Positions 55,524 to 64,000 of a DNA stretch of 64,000 nt are shown piece after piece (within the stretch, counting starts at the first letter, position 1; each line of letters begins with the position of its first letter). Location: positions 248,001 through 312,000 of the forward strand of contig NZ_JAUHHC010000004.1 of the NCBI RefSeq assembly GCF_030410485.1, in the 5' to 3' direction. The translations under genes were made by a program, and so were the position numbers. A model generated the notes under the pieces. That model was not told where the DNA came from. It made no database searches and was given only the letters and a program-made list of their open reading frames with translations. Source of the DNA: Roseateles violae (GTDB lineage: Bacteria; Pseudomonadota; Gammaproteobacteria; Burkholderiales; Burkholderiaceae_C).

Positions 55524-58145
55524 TCAGCGCAACTCGGCCAGCATGCGCTGGGCACGGTCCTTGACGCTGCCGCCGGCCTTGGCGATCAATTCCTGCAGCA
55601 CCTCGCGGGCCCCTTCGGTATCGCCGATCTGGCGGAACTCGTCGGCCAGCTCGAGCTGACGCAGCAGCGGATCGCCGTCCTCGTTGCCAAGCGCATCCAG
55701 CGCCTGGGCCAGTTCGTCGGTGCCGGGCAGCTCACGATCCAGGGTCAGCGTGCGCTCCAGCGGCATCGCCGCCGGCGCCGTCGCCTCGGGCAGGTCCAGG
55801 TCGATCGAGGACAGGTCGAAGTCCAGCGCATTGCCCGCATCGGCGGCTGCGGCGGCCGGCTCGTCGAGCGCGTCGAGATCGAAGGGCATCTCGTCGGTAT
55901 GGATCTCGGCCGGCGGCGTGGACAGGTCGAAATCCATCGCCAGCGGCGCCTGCTCGACCGTGGTCGCCAGCACCTGGGTCGCGTCCATCGCATTCGGCGA
56001 CACGGTGGCCGGCGGCGGGCTGTCCAGATCGAGATCGAGGTCCATGTCGTAGCCGCTGACCGGACCGGTGTCGACCGCCACCGCGCTCAGGCCGACCGGC
56101 TCGGTCGCCAGATGCGGGGCGATGAAGGCGGCGCTGGCTGCCGTGCCGGCGGCCACGGTGGCCGGCATGGTGCTGGCATCCATGGGCTCCGGATGGATGC
56201 CCTGGCCGCCGCTCGACTGGCTCGGCGCACCGCCGGGCTGGTAGAGCGGATTCTCGGCATCAATCTGCCGGCCCAGCTCCTGGGCGCGCGCCCAGTCCTC
56301 GCCCTGGCCATGGGTCTCGGCAAAGAGCTGGATCGCCAGTTGCTCGAAGCCCTTGGTATCGCGGCGCTTGGCATAGACCTCGAGCAGCTTGAGCCGGATC
56401 GCCAGGCGCTCCGGATTGCCGCGCAGCGCCTCCTTGAGGATCTCCTCGGCCTGCAGATCGCGGCCATAGGCCAGGTAGACATCGGCCTCGGCAACCGGAT
56501 CGACATCGCCGATCGCGTCCAGCTGGCTCAGCGAATAGCTCATCGACGAGGGGCCGTTGGTGCTTGCGTCGCGCGTGTCGACGCGCTGGCCGCCGGTGGC
56601 GCCGAAGAAGGAATCGGGCTGCATCCGGCTCTCATGGAAGCCGGTGTCGGCCTTGCCGGAGCTGGTGCTGCGCTTGCGCAGCCGGTTCACGCCCAGCGCC
56701 GCCAGCGCCGCCAGCAGCAAGGCGCCCAGCGGCAGCAGCGGGTTCTCGATCAGTTGATCGACGATGCCGGGCTCGGCGGCCGGCGCGGCGGCGGGCACGG
56801 CGCTGGCCGGCGCACGCGCGGGGCTCGGCGCCGAGGCAGCAGCGGGCTTGGGCTTCGGCGCCTCGGCCAGCACGGTCGGCGCCGGCAGCGGCGCCGGGGC
56901 GGCCGAGGCGGCGGCGACCACGGCGGGGGCCGGTGCCGGCGTCGGGGCGGCGGTCGACGCGCTGGACGACAGCTTCTTCAGCTCCTCGACATTGCGGGTC
57001 AGCTCGGCGACGCGGGCGGCGGCGTCCTTCTTCTCGGTGTCCTTGGAGACCTTGGCCTCGGGCGCCGCGCTGGCGGCCTTGCTGAGGGTCAGCTTGTCCG
57101 GCATTGCCGCGGCGGCCGGCTTGCGGTCCTCGACGGCGGCCTGCACCTGGCCCTTGGCCTGGCGCTCGCTCTCCTCCTGCTTCAGCGCCGGGGCGACGCC
57201 GGCAAGACGCTGGCGATAGGCATTGAAGTCGGCGCTCTGCGCCTGGATGATCTGGCGCGCCTCGCCGGTGCTGACGCTGGCCAGCGCATCGCTGGCGGGC
57301 ACCTGCAGCACCGAGCCGGCCTTCAGCCGGTTCATATTGCTGTCCACGAAGGCGTCCGGGTTGCTGCGGAACAGACCGACCAGCATCTGGTCCAGCGAGA
57401 TGCCGGCCGGCTGCGTCTTGGCGGCGATGCGCGACAGCGTGTCGCCGGGCCTGACCGGGTATTCGGAGGCGCCGGTGCTGGGCATCGGTGCCTGAACGGA
57501 GGCCGGTCTCGGCGCCGGCGCGGCCGGCGGGACAGCTGCCGGCGCCTCGGCCCGGACCTCGGGTTTGGGGCGGGCCGGCGGCGCGGCGACCGCAGGCCGC
57601 GAGGGCGGCAGCGCGGCGGCGACGGCCGGCGGCGGGGCCTGCACCGGCGCCGTCTCGGGCGCGGCCGGCGCGATCACCGGCGCGGCGGCGATGGCCGGGG
57701 GCGCGGCGACCGGCTTGGGATTGCTCGGCGGATCGAACAGCAGCGTGTATTCGCGCACCAGGCGGCCGCTGGCCCAGGACAGCTCGAGGATCACGTCGAC
57801 GAAGGGTTCCTGCACCGCGCGGTCGCTGCTGACCCGCAGCACCGTGCGGCCGTTGTTGCGCACCACATTGACCTGGGTGCCCATCAGCACCGCGTTGTAT
57901 TCGACACCGCTGGCGCGGTAGGCCTCCGGGGGCGCGACGCGTACCTTCAGCGTGCCGGCTTCCTCGGGGCTGAGGCTGGTCACGTCGATCTCGGCCTTGA
58001 GCGTCTCGCCGAGCGCCGACTGCACCGACAAGCGACCCAGGCCCAGGGCCCAGCTATTGCTGCCGAGCATGCCCAGGGTCAAGGCGGCCGCAGCGGCCAC
58101 ATGGCTCAGGGCAAAGCGTCCCGATGCGCTGGATTGAATATTCAA
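55524..58145 (-). CDS. fimV: FimV/HubP polar organiser protein
   Basis: 873 aa. Signal peptide (LSHVAAAAALTLGMLGSNSWA), N-terminal FimV domain (about 35-145, GLGRLSVQSALGETLKAEI), Pro/Ala-rich region, LysM peptidoglycan-binding domain (about 222-280, YPVRPGDTLSRIA), one membrane helix (about 475-492, LLPLGALLLAALAALG), then an acidic cytoplasmic region with TPR-like part and a C-terminal FimV domain (about 830-873, LELADEFRQIGDTEGAREVL). FimV/HubP localises to cell poles and supports type IV pili and twitching, in line with the PilU-like ATPase elsewhere in this window. The 240-bp gap upstream (58146-58385) contains no gene. Confidence 0.95.
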   Translation of the reverse strand: MNIQSSASGRFALSHVAAAAALTLGMLGSNSWALGLGRLSVQSALGETLKAEIDVTSLSPEEAGTLKVRVAPPEAYRASGVEYNAVLMGTQVNVVRNNGRTVLRVSSDRAVQEPFVDVILELSWASGRLVREYTLLFDPPSNPKPVAAPPAIAAAPVIAPAAPETAPVQAPPPAVAAALPPSRPAVAAPPARPKPEVRAEAPAAVPPAAPAPRPASVQAPMPSTGASEYPVRPGDTLSRIAAKTQPAGISLDQMLVGLFRSNPDAFVDSNMNRLKAGSVLQVPASDALASVSTGEARQIIQAQSADFNAYRQRLAGVAPALKQEESERQAKGQVQAAVEDRKPAAAAMPDKLTLSKAASAAPEAKVSKDTEKKDAAARVAELTRNVEELKKLSSSASTAAPTPAPAPAVVAAASAAPAPLPAPTVLAEAPKPKPAAASAPSPARAPASAVPAAAPAAEPGIVDQLIENPLLPLGALLLAALAALGVNRLRKRSTSSGKADTGFHESRMQPDSFFGATGGQRVDTRDASTNGPSSMSYSLSQLDAIGDVDPVAEADVYLAYGRDLQAEEILKEALRGNPERLAIRLKLLEVYAKRRDTKGFEQLAIQLFAETHGQGEDWARAQELGRQIDAENPLYQPGGAPSQSSGGQGIHPEPMDASTMPATVAAGTAASAAFIAPHLATEPVGLSAVAVDTGPVSGYDMDLDLDLDSPPPATVSPNAMDATQVLATTVEQAPLAMDFDLSTPPAEIHTDEMPFDLDALDEPAAAAADAGNALDFDLSSIDLDLPEATAPAAMPLERTLTLDRELPGTDELAQALDALGNEDGDPLLRQLELADEFRQIGDTEGAREVLQELIAKAGGSVKDRAQRMLAELR

Positions 58146-58385
58146 GGCGTCCCCCCAAACGACAAGGCGGCCACCATCCGGTGTCCGCCCGTTCCGACGA
58201 TTATTGTTTCTGCTGACACAGCGCTCACGATGCTGTCCTCACCCACGCCGGCGGCACGGAAATCACAACAGCAACAAGCATATACGCTGCACCGCTCATG
58301 CAAAGCGTGAATAGGGGGCGAGCGCCCCGCCATTCACTCCCCGTTACCGAAGCCTGTCGTTCGCCGGCAACGGCCCTCAGGGATA

Positions 58386-59510
58386 CTACCGAGCCAGCAA
58401 AATCCGCAGCATGCGACGCAGCGGTTCGGCCGCTCCCCACAGCAGCTGATCGCCAATGGTGAAGGCGCCCAGATACTCGGGGCCCATGGCCAGCTTGCGG
58501 ATGCGGCCGACCGGAATCGTCATCGTGCCGGTCACGGCCACCGGGGTCAGGTCGTGGATCGTCGCCTCGCGCGTGTTCGGCACCAGCTTCACCCACTCGT
58601 TGTCGGCGGCGATCATCGCCTCGATATCGGCCAGCGGCACGTCCTTCTTCAGCTTGAAGGTCAGAGCCTGGCTATGGCAGCGCATCGCGCCGACGCGCAC
58701 GCAGAAGCCGTCGACGGGGATGCCTTGAGCCGATCCATTGCCGAGGATCTTGTTGGTCTCGGCCATGCCCTTCCATTCTTCCTTGGATTGGCCATTGCCC
58801 AGATCCTTGTCGATCCAGGGGATCAGCGAGCCGCCGAGCGGCACGCCGAAATTGGCCGTCTCGGCGGCGCTGAGATTGCGCTGCGTTGCGATCACCTGGC
58901 GGTCGATCTCGAGGATGGCGCTCTTCGGGTCGTCGAGCAGCGCCTTCACCGAGGCGTTCAAGGTTCCATATTGCGTCAGCAGTTCGCGCATATGCTGGGC
59001 GCCGCCGCCCGAGGCTGCCTGGTAGGTCTGCGTGCTCATCCACTCGACCAGGCCGGCCTTGTAGAGCGCGCCGACGCCCATCAGCATGCAGGAGACCGTG
59101 CAGTTGCCGCCGACCCAGTTGCGGCCGCCCTTAGCCAGCGCATCCTTGATGACCGGCATATTGACCGGGTCCAGCACGATGACCGCGTCATCGGCCATGC
59201 GCAAGGTGGAGGCGGCGTCGATCCAGTGGCCGTTCCAGCCGGCGGCGCGCAGCTTGGGGAAGACCTCGCTGGTGTAGTCGCCGCCCTGGGCCGTGATGAT
59301 GATCTCGCAGCGCTTGAGCTGCTCGATGTCGAAGGCATCCTGCAGCTTCGTCTCGTTCTTCGCCTGGGCCGGGGCAGCGCCGCCGGCATTGCTGGTGCTG
59401 AAAAAGAGCGGCTCGATCAGATCGAAATCGCGCTCGGCCGCCATGCGGTCCATCAGCACCGAGCCGACCATGCCGCGCCAGCCCACCAGTCCAACCAATG
59501 TCGTCATCAT
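58386..59510 (-). CDS. asd: aspartate-semialdehyde dehydrogenase
   Basis: 374 aa from ATG 59510; ATG 59507 is equally possible. NADP loop [13 protein letters not shown] (about 7-19), catalytic cysteine in [12 protein letters not shown] (about 135) and histidine in [12 protein letters not shown] (about 275). Provides aspartate semialdehyde for the lysine, methionine and threonine branches. It lies between leuB and fimV, a conserved order. Confidence 0.97.
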   Translation of the reverse strand: MMTTLVGLVGWRGMVGSVLMDRMAAERDFDLIEPLFFSTSNAGGAAPAQAKNETKLQDAFDIEQLKRCEIIITAQGGDYTSEVFPKLRAAGWNGHWIDAASTLRMADDAVIVLDPVNMPVIKDALAKGGRNWVGGNCTVSCMLMGVGALYKAGLVEWMSTQTYQAASGGGAQHMRELLTQYGTLNASVKALLDDPKSAILEIDRQVIATQRNLSAAETANFGVPLGGSLIPWIDKDLGNGQSKEEWKGMAETNKILGNGSAQGIPVDGFCVRVGAMRCHSQALTFKLKKDVPLADIEAMIAADNEWVKLVPNTREATIHDLTPVAVTGTMTIPVGRIRKLAMGPEYLGAFTIGDQLLWGAAEPLRRMLRILLAR

Positions 59511-59524
59511 GAGTTCCTTAATCG

Positions 59525-59578
59525 CCTACAAAACAAACCCTGGGGTCCTTGCCCGGCTCGCTTCGCCGGGTTTGTAGG
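59525..59578. promoter_or_regulatory. two-tier inverted repeat between leuB and asd
   Basis: Outer arms CCTACAAA (59525-59532) and TTTGTAGG (59571-59578) enclose an inner hairpin CCCGGC, 7-nt loop, GCCGGG (59552-59570). It lies in the 90-bp gap in the asd leader. No uridine tail. Confidence 0.6.
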
Positions 59579-59600
59579 GGCGAGACGAACCGGAGCTGAA

Positions 59601-60704
59601 CTAGCCCTTAATGGTTTTGGTCGTGGTGATGGCCGACTTCAGCGCAGAAGCGACCGCATCACCCATCTCGCGCGTGCCCACCTTCTGGGTGCCCTCGCTC
59701 CAGATGTCCGCGGTACGCAGACCCAGGGCCAGCACGGACTGCACCGCGGCCTCGATACGGGCGGCGGCTTCGGGCTGGTTGAGGGAGAACTTGAGCATCA
59801 TGGCAGCTGACAGGATTGTAGCCAGAGGATTGGCGATTCCCTTGCCGGCAATGTCCGGCGCGCTGCCGTGGCTGGGTTCGTACAGGCCCTTGTTGTTCTT
59901 GTCCAACGAGGCCGAGGGCAGCATGCCGATCGAGCCGGTCAGCATCGCAGCCTCGTCCGACAGGATGTCGCCGAACATATTGCCGGTGACGACGACGTCG
60001 AACTTCTTCGGTGCCTTCACCAGCTGCATCGCCGCGTTGTCCACGTACATATGCTCGAGCTCGACGTCCGGGTACTGCGCATGGACTTCGGTGACGACGT
60101 CCTTCCAGAACTGGAAGGTCTCCAGCACGTTCGCCTTGTCGACCGAGGTCACCTTCTTGTTGCGCTTGCGGGCGGCCTGGAAGGCGACATGGGCGATGCG
60201 CTCGATCTCCGGGCGCGAATAGCGCATCGTGTCGAAGGCCTCCTCGGCGCCGGGGAAATGGCCGTCGACGGCCGTGCGGCGGCCGCGCGGCTGGCCGAAA
60301 TAGATGTCGCCGGTCAGCTCGCGGATGATCAGGATGTCCAGTCCCGCCACCAGCTCGGGCTTCAGGCTGGAGGCATGGGTCAGTTGCTCGTAGCAGATCG
60401 CCGGGCGGAGGTTGGCGAACAGGCCCAGAGCTTTCCGCAGCCCCAGGATCGCCTGCTCGGGACGCAGCGCCCGCTCGAGCTTGTCGTACTTCCAGTCGCC
60501 GACGGCGCCGAACAGCACCGCATCGGCGTCCTTGGCCAGCTGCAGGGTAGCCTCGGGCAGCGGATGGCCGGCGGTCTCATAGGCGGCGCCGCCGACCGGC
60601 GCCGTCTCCATCTCCAAGGGCAGGTCCAGCAGCTTCAGCACCTTGACCGCCTCGGCGACGATCTCGGTGCCGATGCCGTCGCCGGGCAGGATTGCGATTT
60701 TCAT
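59601..60704 (-). CDS. leuB: 3-isopropylmalate dehydrogenase
   Basis: 367 aa from ATG 60704 ([15 protein letters not shown]). Substrate and metal residues in [28 protein letters not shown] and [14 protein letters not shown], and the NAD region [21 protein letters not shown]. The 34-residue extension upstream overlaps the leuD end and is rejected. It lies 25 bp after leuD. Confidence 0.98.
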   Translation of the reverse strand: MKIAILPGDGIGTEIVAEAVKVLKLLDLPLEMETAPVGGAAYETAGHPLPEATLQLAKDADAVLFGAVGDWKYDKLERALRPEQAILGLRKALGLFANLRPAICYEQLTHASSLKPELVAGLDILIIRELTGDIYFGQPRGRRTAVDGHFPGAEEAFDTMRYSRPEIERIAHVAFQAARKRNKKVTSVDKANVLETFQFWKDVVTEVHAQYPDVELEHMYVDNAAMQLVKAPKKFDVVVTGNMFGDILSDEAAMLTGSIGMLPSASLDKNNKGLYEPSHGSAPDIAGKGIANPLATILSAAMMLKFSLNQPEAAARIEAAVQSVLALGLRTADIWSEGTQKVGTREMGDAVASALKSAITTTKTIKG

Positions 60705-60729
60705 GATTTCTCTTTCTTTATCTTTCGGC

Positions 60730-61380
60730 TCAGCCCAGCAGGCGCTTGTCCAGCCAGGGCTTGGTGGCGATCCGTTCGGCCTCGTAAGCCTTGATCTTGT
60801 CCGCATGACGCAAGGTCAGACCGATGTCGTCGAAGCCGTTCAGCAGGCAGTACTTGCGGAAGGCCTGGACCTCGAAGGGCAGCTCGGCGCCGTCGGGCTT
60901 GACGACGACCTGGCGCTCCAGGTCCACCGTCAGCTGATAGCCCGGGAAGGCAGCGACCTCGTCGAACAACTTCGCGACCTGGGACTCCGGCAGCACGATG
61001 GGCAGCAGGCCGTTCTTGAAGCAGTTGTTGAAGAAGATGTCGGCGAAGCTCGGCGCGATCAGCGCGCGAAAGCCGTATTGCTGCAGCGCCCAGGGCGCGT
61101 GCTCGCGGCTGGAGCCGCAGCCGAAGTTGCTGCGCGCGATCAGCACCGAGGCGCCCTGGTAGCGCGGCTGGTTCAGTACGAAATCCGGATTCGGCTTGCG
61201 CGAGGCCGGGTCCTGGCCGGGCTCGCCCGGATCCAGATAGCGCCACTCGTCGAACAGATTGGGGCCGAAGCCGCTGCGCTTGATCGACTTCAGGAACTGC
61301 TTGGGGATGATCGCGTCGGTGTCGACGTTGTCGCGATCCATCGGCGCGACCAGCCCTTTGTGGATGGTGAACTTGTCCAT
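60730..61380 (-). CDS. leuD: 3-isopropylmalate dehydratase small subunit
   Basis: 216 aa from ATG 61380 ([20 protein letters not shown]). Contains the swivel-domain motifs [11 protein letters not shown] and [17 protein letters not shown]. Pairs with LeuC. Two bp separate it from leuC. The frame remains open far upstream but only as the leuC shadow. Confidence 0.97.
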   Translation of the reverse strand: MDKFTIHKGLVAPMDRDNVDTDAIIPKQFLKSIKRSGFGPNLFDEWRYLDPGEPGQDPASRKPNPDFVLNQPRYQGASVLIARSNFGCGSSREHAPWALQQYGFRALIAPSFADIFFNNCFKNGLLPIVLPESQVAKLFDEVAAFPGYQLTVDLERQVVVKPDGAELPFEVQAFRKYCLLNGFDDIGLTLRHADKIKAYEAERIATKPWLDKRLLG

Positions 61381-61382
61381 GC

Positions 61383-62801
61383 TTAGGAAATCCTGCGAAC
61401 GTCGACGAAATGGCCTTGCATCGCGGCCGCGGCGGCCATGGCCGGGCTGACCAGATGGGTGCGTCCTCCCGCCCCCTGCCGCCCTTCGAAATTGCGGTTG
61501 CTGGTGGAGGCGCAGCGTTCGCCCGGCTCGAGCCGGTCGGCATTCATCGCCAGGCACATCGAGCAGCCCGGCTCGCGCCACTCGAAGCCGGCCGCCTTGA
61601 AGACCTGGTCCAAGCCTTCGGCCTCGGCCTGCTGCTTGACCAGCCCCGAGCCCGGCACGACCAGGGCCAGCTTGACGTTGCCGGCGATCTTGCCGCCGAT
61701 GCGGCGCACGACGGCAGCCGCCTCGCGCATGTCCTCGATGCGGCTGTTGGTGCAGGAGCCGATGAAGACCTTGTCGATGCGGATGTCGTTGATCGCCTTG
61801 TTCGGCTCCAGCGCCATGTATTGCAGCGCGCGCTCGATCGCGCCGCGCTTGACCGCATCCTTCTCCTTGTCCGGATCGGGCACGCGATCCTCGATCGACA
61901 GCACCATCTCGGGTGAAGTGCCCCAGGTCACCTGCGGGCGGATCTGTGCGGCGTCGAGCTCCACCACCGCGTCGAACTGCGCACCGGCATCCGAATGCAG
62001 CGTGCGCCAGTACTGCACGGCCTGCTCCCATTCGACGCCGCTCGGCGTGAACGGCCGCCCCTTCACATAGTTGATGGTCGTCTCGTCGACGGCGATCAGG
62101 CCCGCGCGCGCGCCTGCCTCGATCGCCATATTGCAGACGGTCATCCGCCCTTCCATCGACAGCGCGCGGATGGCCGAGCCGCCGAACTCGATCGTGTAGC
62201 CGGTCCCGCCGGCCGTGCCGATCTTGCCGATGATGGCCAGCACGATGTCCTTGGCGCCGACGCCGGGCATCACCTGCCCCTCGACCTTGATCAGCATGTT
62301 CTTGGCCTTCTTGGCCAAGAGCGTCTGCGTCGCCAGCACATGCTCGACCTCCGACGTGCCGATGCCATGGGCCAGCGCACCAAAGGCGCCGTGCGTCGAG
62401 GTGTGGCTGTCGCCGCAGACGACGGTCATGCCCGGCAGGGTCGCGCCCTGCTCCGGGCCGATCACGTGGACGATGCCCTGGCGCTTGTCGTTCATCTTGA
62501 ACTGCGTGATGCCGGCGCGGTCGCAGTTCTTGTCCAAGGTGTCGACCTGCAAGCGCGACACCGGATCGGCGATGCCCTGGCTGCGGTCGGTGGTCGGCAC
62601 ATTGTGGTCGCTGACGGCCAGATTGGCCGACAGGCGCCAGACCTTGCGCTGCGCCAGATCGAGGCCTTCGAAGGCCTGGGGGCTGGTGACCTCGTGGACC
62701 AGATGGCGGTCGATATAGAGCACGGTCGTGCCGTCGTCCTCGGTGTGGACGACATGCTCGTCCCAGAGCTTGTCGTAAAGCGTTCGAAAGACTGAACTCA
62801 T
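61383..62801 (-). CDS. leuC: 3-isopropylmalate dehydratase large subunit
   Basis: 472 aa aconitase-family enzyme. Iron-sulfur ligands in [11 protein letters not shown] (about 350) and CSMCLAMN (about 410), substrate motifs [25 protein letters not shown] (about 130-155; here split as [10 protein letters not shown] and [10 protein letters not shown]). Isomerises 2- to 3-isopropylmalate. The start overlaps the LysR gene stop by 4 bp. Confidence 0.98.
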   Translation of the reverse strand: MSSVFRTLYDKLWDEHVVHTEDDGTTVLYIDRHLVHEVTSPQAFEGLDLAQRKVWRLSANLAVSDHNVPTTDRSQGIADPVSRLQVDTLDKNCDRAGITQFKMNDKRQGIVHVIGPEQGATLPGMTVVCGDSHTSTHGAFGALAHGIGTSEVEHVLATQTLLAKKAKNMLIKVEGQVMPGVGAKDIVLAIIGKIGTAGGTGYTIEFGGSAIRALSMEGRMTVCNMAIEAGARAGLIAVDETTINYVKGRPFTPSGVEWEQAVQYWRTLHSDAGAQFDAVVELDAAQIRPQVTWGTSPEMVLSIEDRVPDPDKEKDAVKRGAIERALQYMALEPNKAINDIRIDKVFIGSCTNSRIEDMREAAAVVRRIGGKIAGNVKLALVVPGSGLVKQQAEAEGLDQVFKAAGFEWREPGCSMCLAMNADRLEPGERCASTSNRNFEGRQGAGGRTHLVSPAMAAAAAMQGHFVDVRRIS

Positions 62802-63697
62802 GGCTTTTTACTTTCCTCAGGACAGAGTGCATCGACAAAGCGCTGCACCACGGTGGGCAGGCGCTCCTGGCGCAGCACCCCCAGACAATAGTCGCGCGCG
62901 GCCCAGGCTTCATCGAGCTCGAGCAGTTGGACCGCGAACACGCGCGAGAAACGTTCGGCCGGCCCGGCCGGCAGCACGGCAACGCCCAGGCCCGCCTCGA
63001 CCAGCTGTGCGATCGCATCGAAGCCGCGCACCTGCAGCCGCGCATTGAGCGTGCGGCCGCGCGCCAGCGCCTGCTCGCGCATCAGCTCCTGCGCCGAGGC
63101 GCCGGCATGCAGGCCGATCAGGTCGTAGTCGAGCAGGTCGGAGAACGTCACCTTGGCACGACCGGCCAAGGCATGGTCCTTCTCCACCAGCACCGCCAGC
63201 CGGCTCTTCGCGTAGACCCAGTGCTGCAGCCGGTTGTCCAGCAGCGGCGGCGTGAACACGCCGACATCGGCCCGGCCATCGGCAACGGCCGCCTGCACGT
63301 CGGCGCTGGTCAGGTCCTCAAGGCTGATGCGGATCTGCGGATGATTGTGGCTGAAGGCGGCCAGGTCGACCGGCAGGCATTCGGCGATCGCACCGGCATT
63401 GGCGGCGATGCGCAGATGGCCCTTGATGCCGCGGGCGAATTCGACCACCTCGCTCTCCAATGCATGCAAAGACGCATGCAGCGAGCGGATATGACGCACC
63501 AGCGCCCGGCAGGCCTCGGTCGGTTCGACGCCGCGCGCGCGACGCTCGAACAGCTGCACGCCCAGCCGCGCCTCCAGATCGGACACCCGCTTGCTGGCAG
63601 CCGCCAGCGCCAGATGCTCGCGCGCCGCCCCACGGGTGATCGAGCGGGTCTGCTCGATCGCCAGCACGAGATTCAGGGTGGTGAGGTCCAGGCGCAT
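62798..63697 (-). CDS. LysR-family transcriptional regulator
   Basis: 299 aa. N-terminal winged helix-turn-helix (about 1-62, [20 protein letters not shown] then [20 protein letters not shown]) and C-terminal effector-binding domain (about 90-290). The gene is upstream of and on the same strand as leuC, overlapping its start. This is unusual for a divergent LysR regulator, and its targets may lie elsewhere or include the leu genes. The inducer is unknown. Confidence 0.92.
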   Translation of the reverse strand: MRLDLTTLNLVLAIEQTRSITRGAAREHLALAAASKRVSDLEARLGVQLFERRARGVEPTEACRALVRHIRSLHASLHALESEVVEFARGIKGHLRIAANAGAIAECLPVDLAAFSHNHPQIRISLEDLTSADVQAAVADGRADVGVFTPPLLDNRLQHWVYAKSRLAVLVEKDHALAGRAKVTFSDLLDYDLIGLHAGASAQELMREQALARGRTLNARLQVRGFDAIAQLVEAGLGVAVLPAGPAERFSRVFAVQLLELDEAWAARDYCLGVLRQERLPTVVQRFVDALCPEESKKP

Positions 63698-63934
63698 CGG
63701 AGCAGCGATCGAGAACTTGGGGGCGGTTGCAGAGGCGGCGGCTCGCCGACTCCAAGCGGCGAGTCGCTACTGTAACGTTCGCAATCCAAGACAGCAAACG
63801 CCAAATTCAAAAGAACGCTTCTCTATTTGCGAAGCATGCATCTGGACGCAAGCCGTCGACTTTCTTTACACCCCCAAACCTTAGGGAGATCAACAGCTCA
63901 ATAAGTCATTGATTTTCAATGAACCACCGCCTAG
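63698..63934. other. intergenic stretch without a recognisable gene
   Basis: About 240 bp between the LysR start and the sigma-54 promoter. It becomes AT-richer toward 63780-63930. Short plus-strand frames here have no family character or ribosome-binding site. It may hold the LysR promoter and upstream activator sites for the sigma-54 promoter. Confidence 0.6.
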
Positions 63935-63950
63935 TGGCACGGATTCTGCT
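63935..63950 (+). promoter_or_regulatory. sigma-54 (RpoN) -24/-12 promoter
   Basis: TGGCACGGATTCTGCT matches the consensus TGGCACRNNNNTTGCW at every defined position but one. The essential GG and GC are exactly 10 nt apart. Predicted start of transcription is near 63961, about 29 nt before the ATG at 63990. Confidence 0.8.
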
Positions 63951-63989
63951 CAAGTGGAGGGGGCAATACAAACTGGAGGGGGAATCCCG

Positions 63990-64000
63990 ATGAAGATGAT
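63990..64000 (+). CDS. start of an unidentified gene controlled by the sigma-54 promoter (cut by window edge)
   Basis: ATGAAGATG at 63990 follows a strong GGAGGGGGAA ribosome-binding site by 5 nt. Only MKM and part of a fourth codon are inside the window, so no identity can be given. The sigma-54 promoter upstream makes this a real start. Confidence 0.65.

Noticed and set aside
55479-58310. 943-codon plus-strand frame over fimV
   Set aside because: Shadow of fimV; Gly/Arg-repeat composition is caused by the reverse reading of Ala/Pro-rich codons.

Overview
The window is one stretch of GC-rich, gene-dense chromosome. The order leuC-leuD-leuB-asd-fimV-truA-trpF-trpB-trpA-accD-folC-dedD-cvpA-purF-metZ, together with smc-zipA and a dap cluster, is characteristic of betaproteobacteria of the order Burkholderiales. 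A Roseateles/Sphaerotilaceae-like genome is my best guess, from gene content only. No insertion sequence, prophage or CRISPR array is visible. Coding density is high and many neighbours share 4-bp stop/start overlaps.

Layout. 1-3155: a very large membrane protein of unknown function (minus strand), cut by the left edge. 3.3-7.2 kb: hslO, a gamma-carbonic-anhydrase-like protein, a DUF455 protein, a DMT transporter and an Lrp regulator. 7.3-17.2 kb: a plus-strand polyamine/omega-amino-acid catabolic cluster (omega-amino acid:pyruvate aminotransferase, puuD, puuA, a spuC-like aminotransferase, an ABM protein, a two-gene STAND/NLR-like module, puuC). 17.2-21.4 kb (minus): a D-aminoacylase lipoprotein, a frameshifted alpha/beta hydrolase and a CNNM/CBS membrane protein. 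21.6-26.2 kb: zipA and smc. 26.3-36.5 kb (plus): queF, a SET protein, dapC, dapD, a PilT/PilU ATPase, dapE, a retropepsin-TPR protein, prmB and an ABC-F ATPase. 36.5-42.8 kb: DUF1304, ohrR-ohr, a hybrid histidine kinase with a single-domain response regulator, an asparaginase, and lexA with a helix-hairpin-helix gene. 42.9-43.9 kb: six tRNA genes, a tandem duplication of Ala-Glu-Asp. 44.0-63.7 kb (minus): gltX, metZ, purF, cvpA, dedD, folC, accD, trpA, trpB, trpF, truA, fimV, asd, leuB, leuD, leuC and a LysR regulator. The right edge holds a near-consensus sigma-54 promoter followed by the first codons of an unseen gene.

Most notable. Inside the putrescine cluster, between the ABM gene and the aldehyde dehydrogenase gene, lie a 137-aa helical protein (12858-13271) and a 796-aa NB-ARC/TPR STAND ATPase (13268-15658). 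The small protein ends with, and the ATPase begins with, the same 18-residue Gly/His pattern (9 of 18 identical, no gaps). This is the arrangement expected of an amyloid-type effector/NLR signalling pair, as in fungal HET-S/NWD2 and bacterial BASS pairs. The ATPase overlaps the small-protein gene and puuC by 4 bp each, so the immune-like module is tied by translation to polyamine catabolism.

How the genes work together. The dap genes plus asd serve lysine/diaminopimelate synthesis; asd also feeds methionine through metZ. The leu and trp genes are biosynthetic. purF-cvpA-dedD-folC-accD is a conserved housekeeping run. smc and zipA act in chromosome organisation and division. lexA carries two tandem SOS boxes and drives a small downstream gene. 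ohrR-ohr is a self-contained organic-peroxide response.
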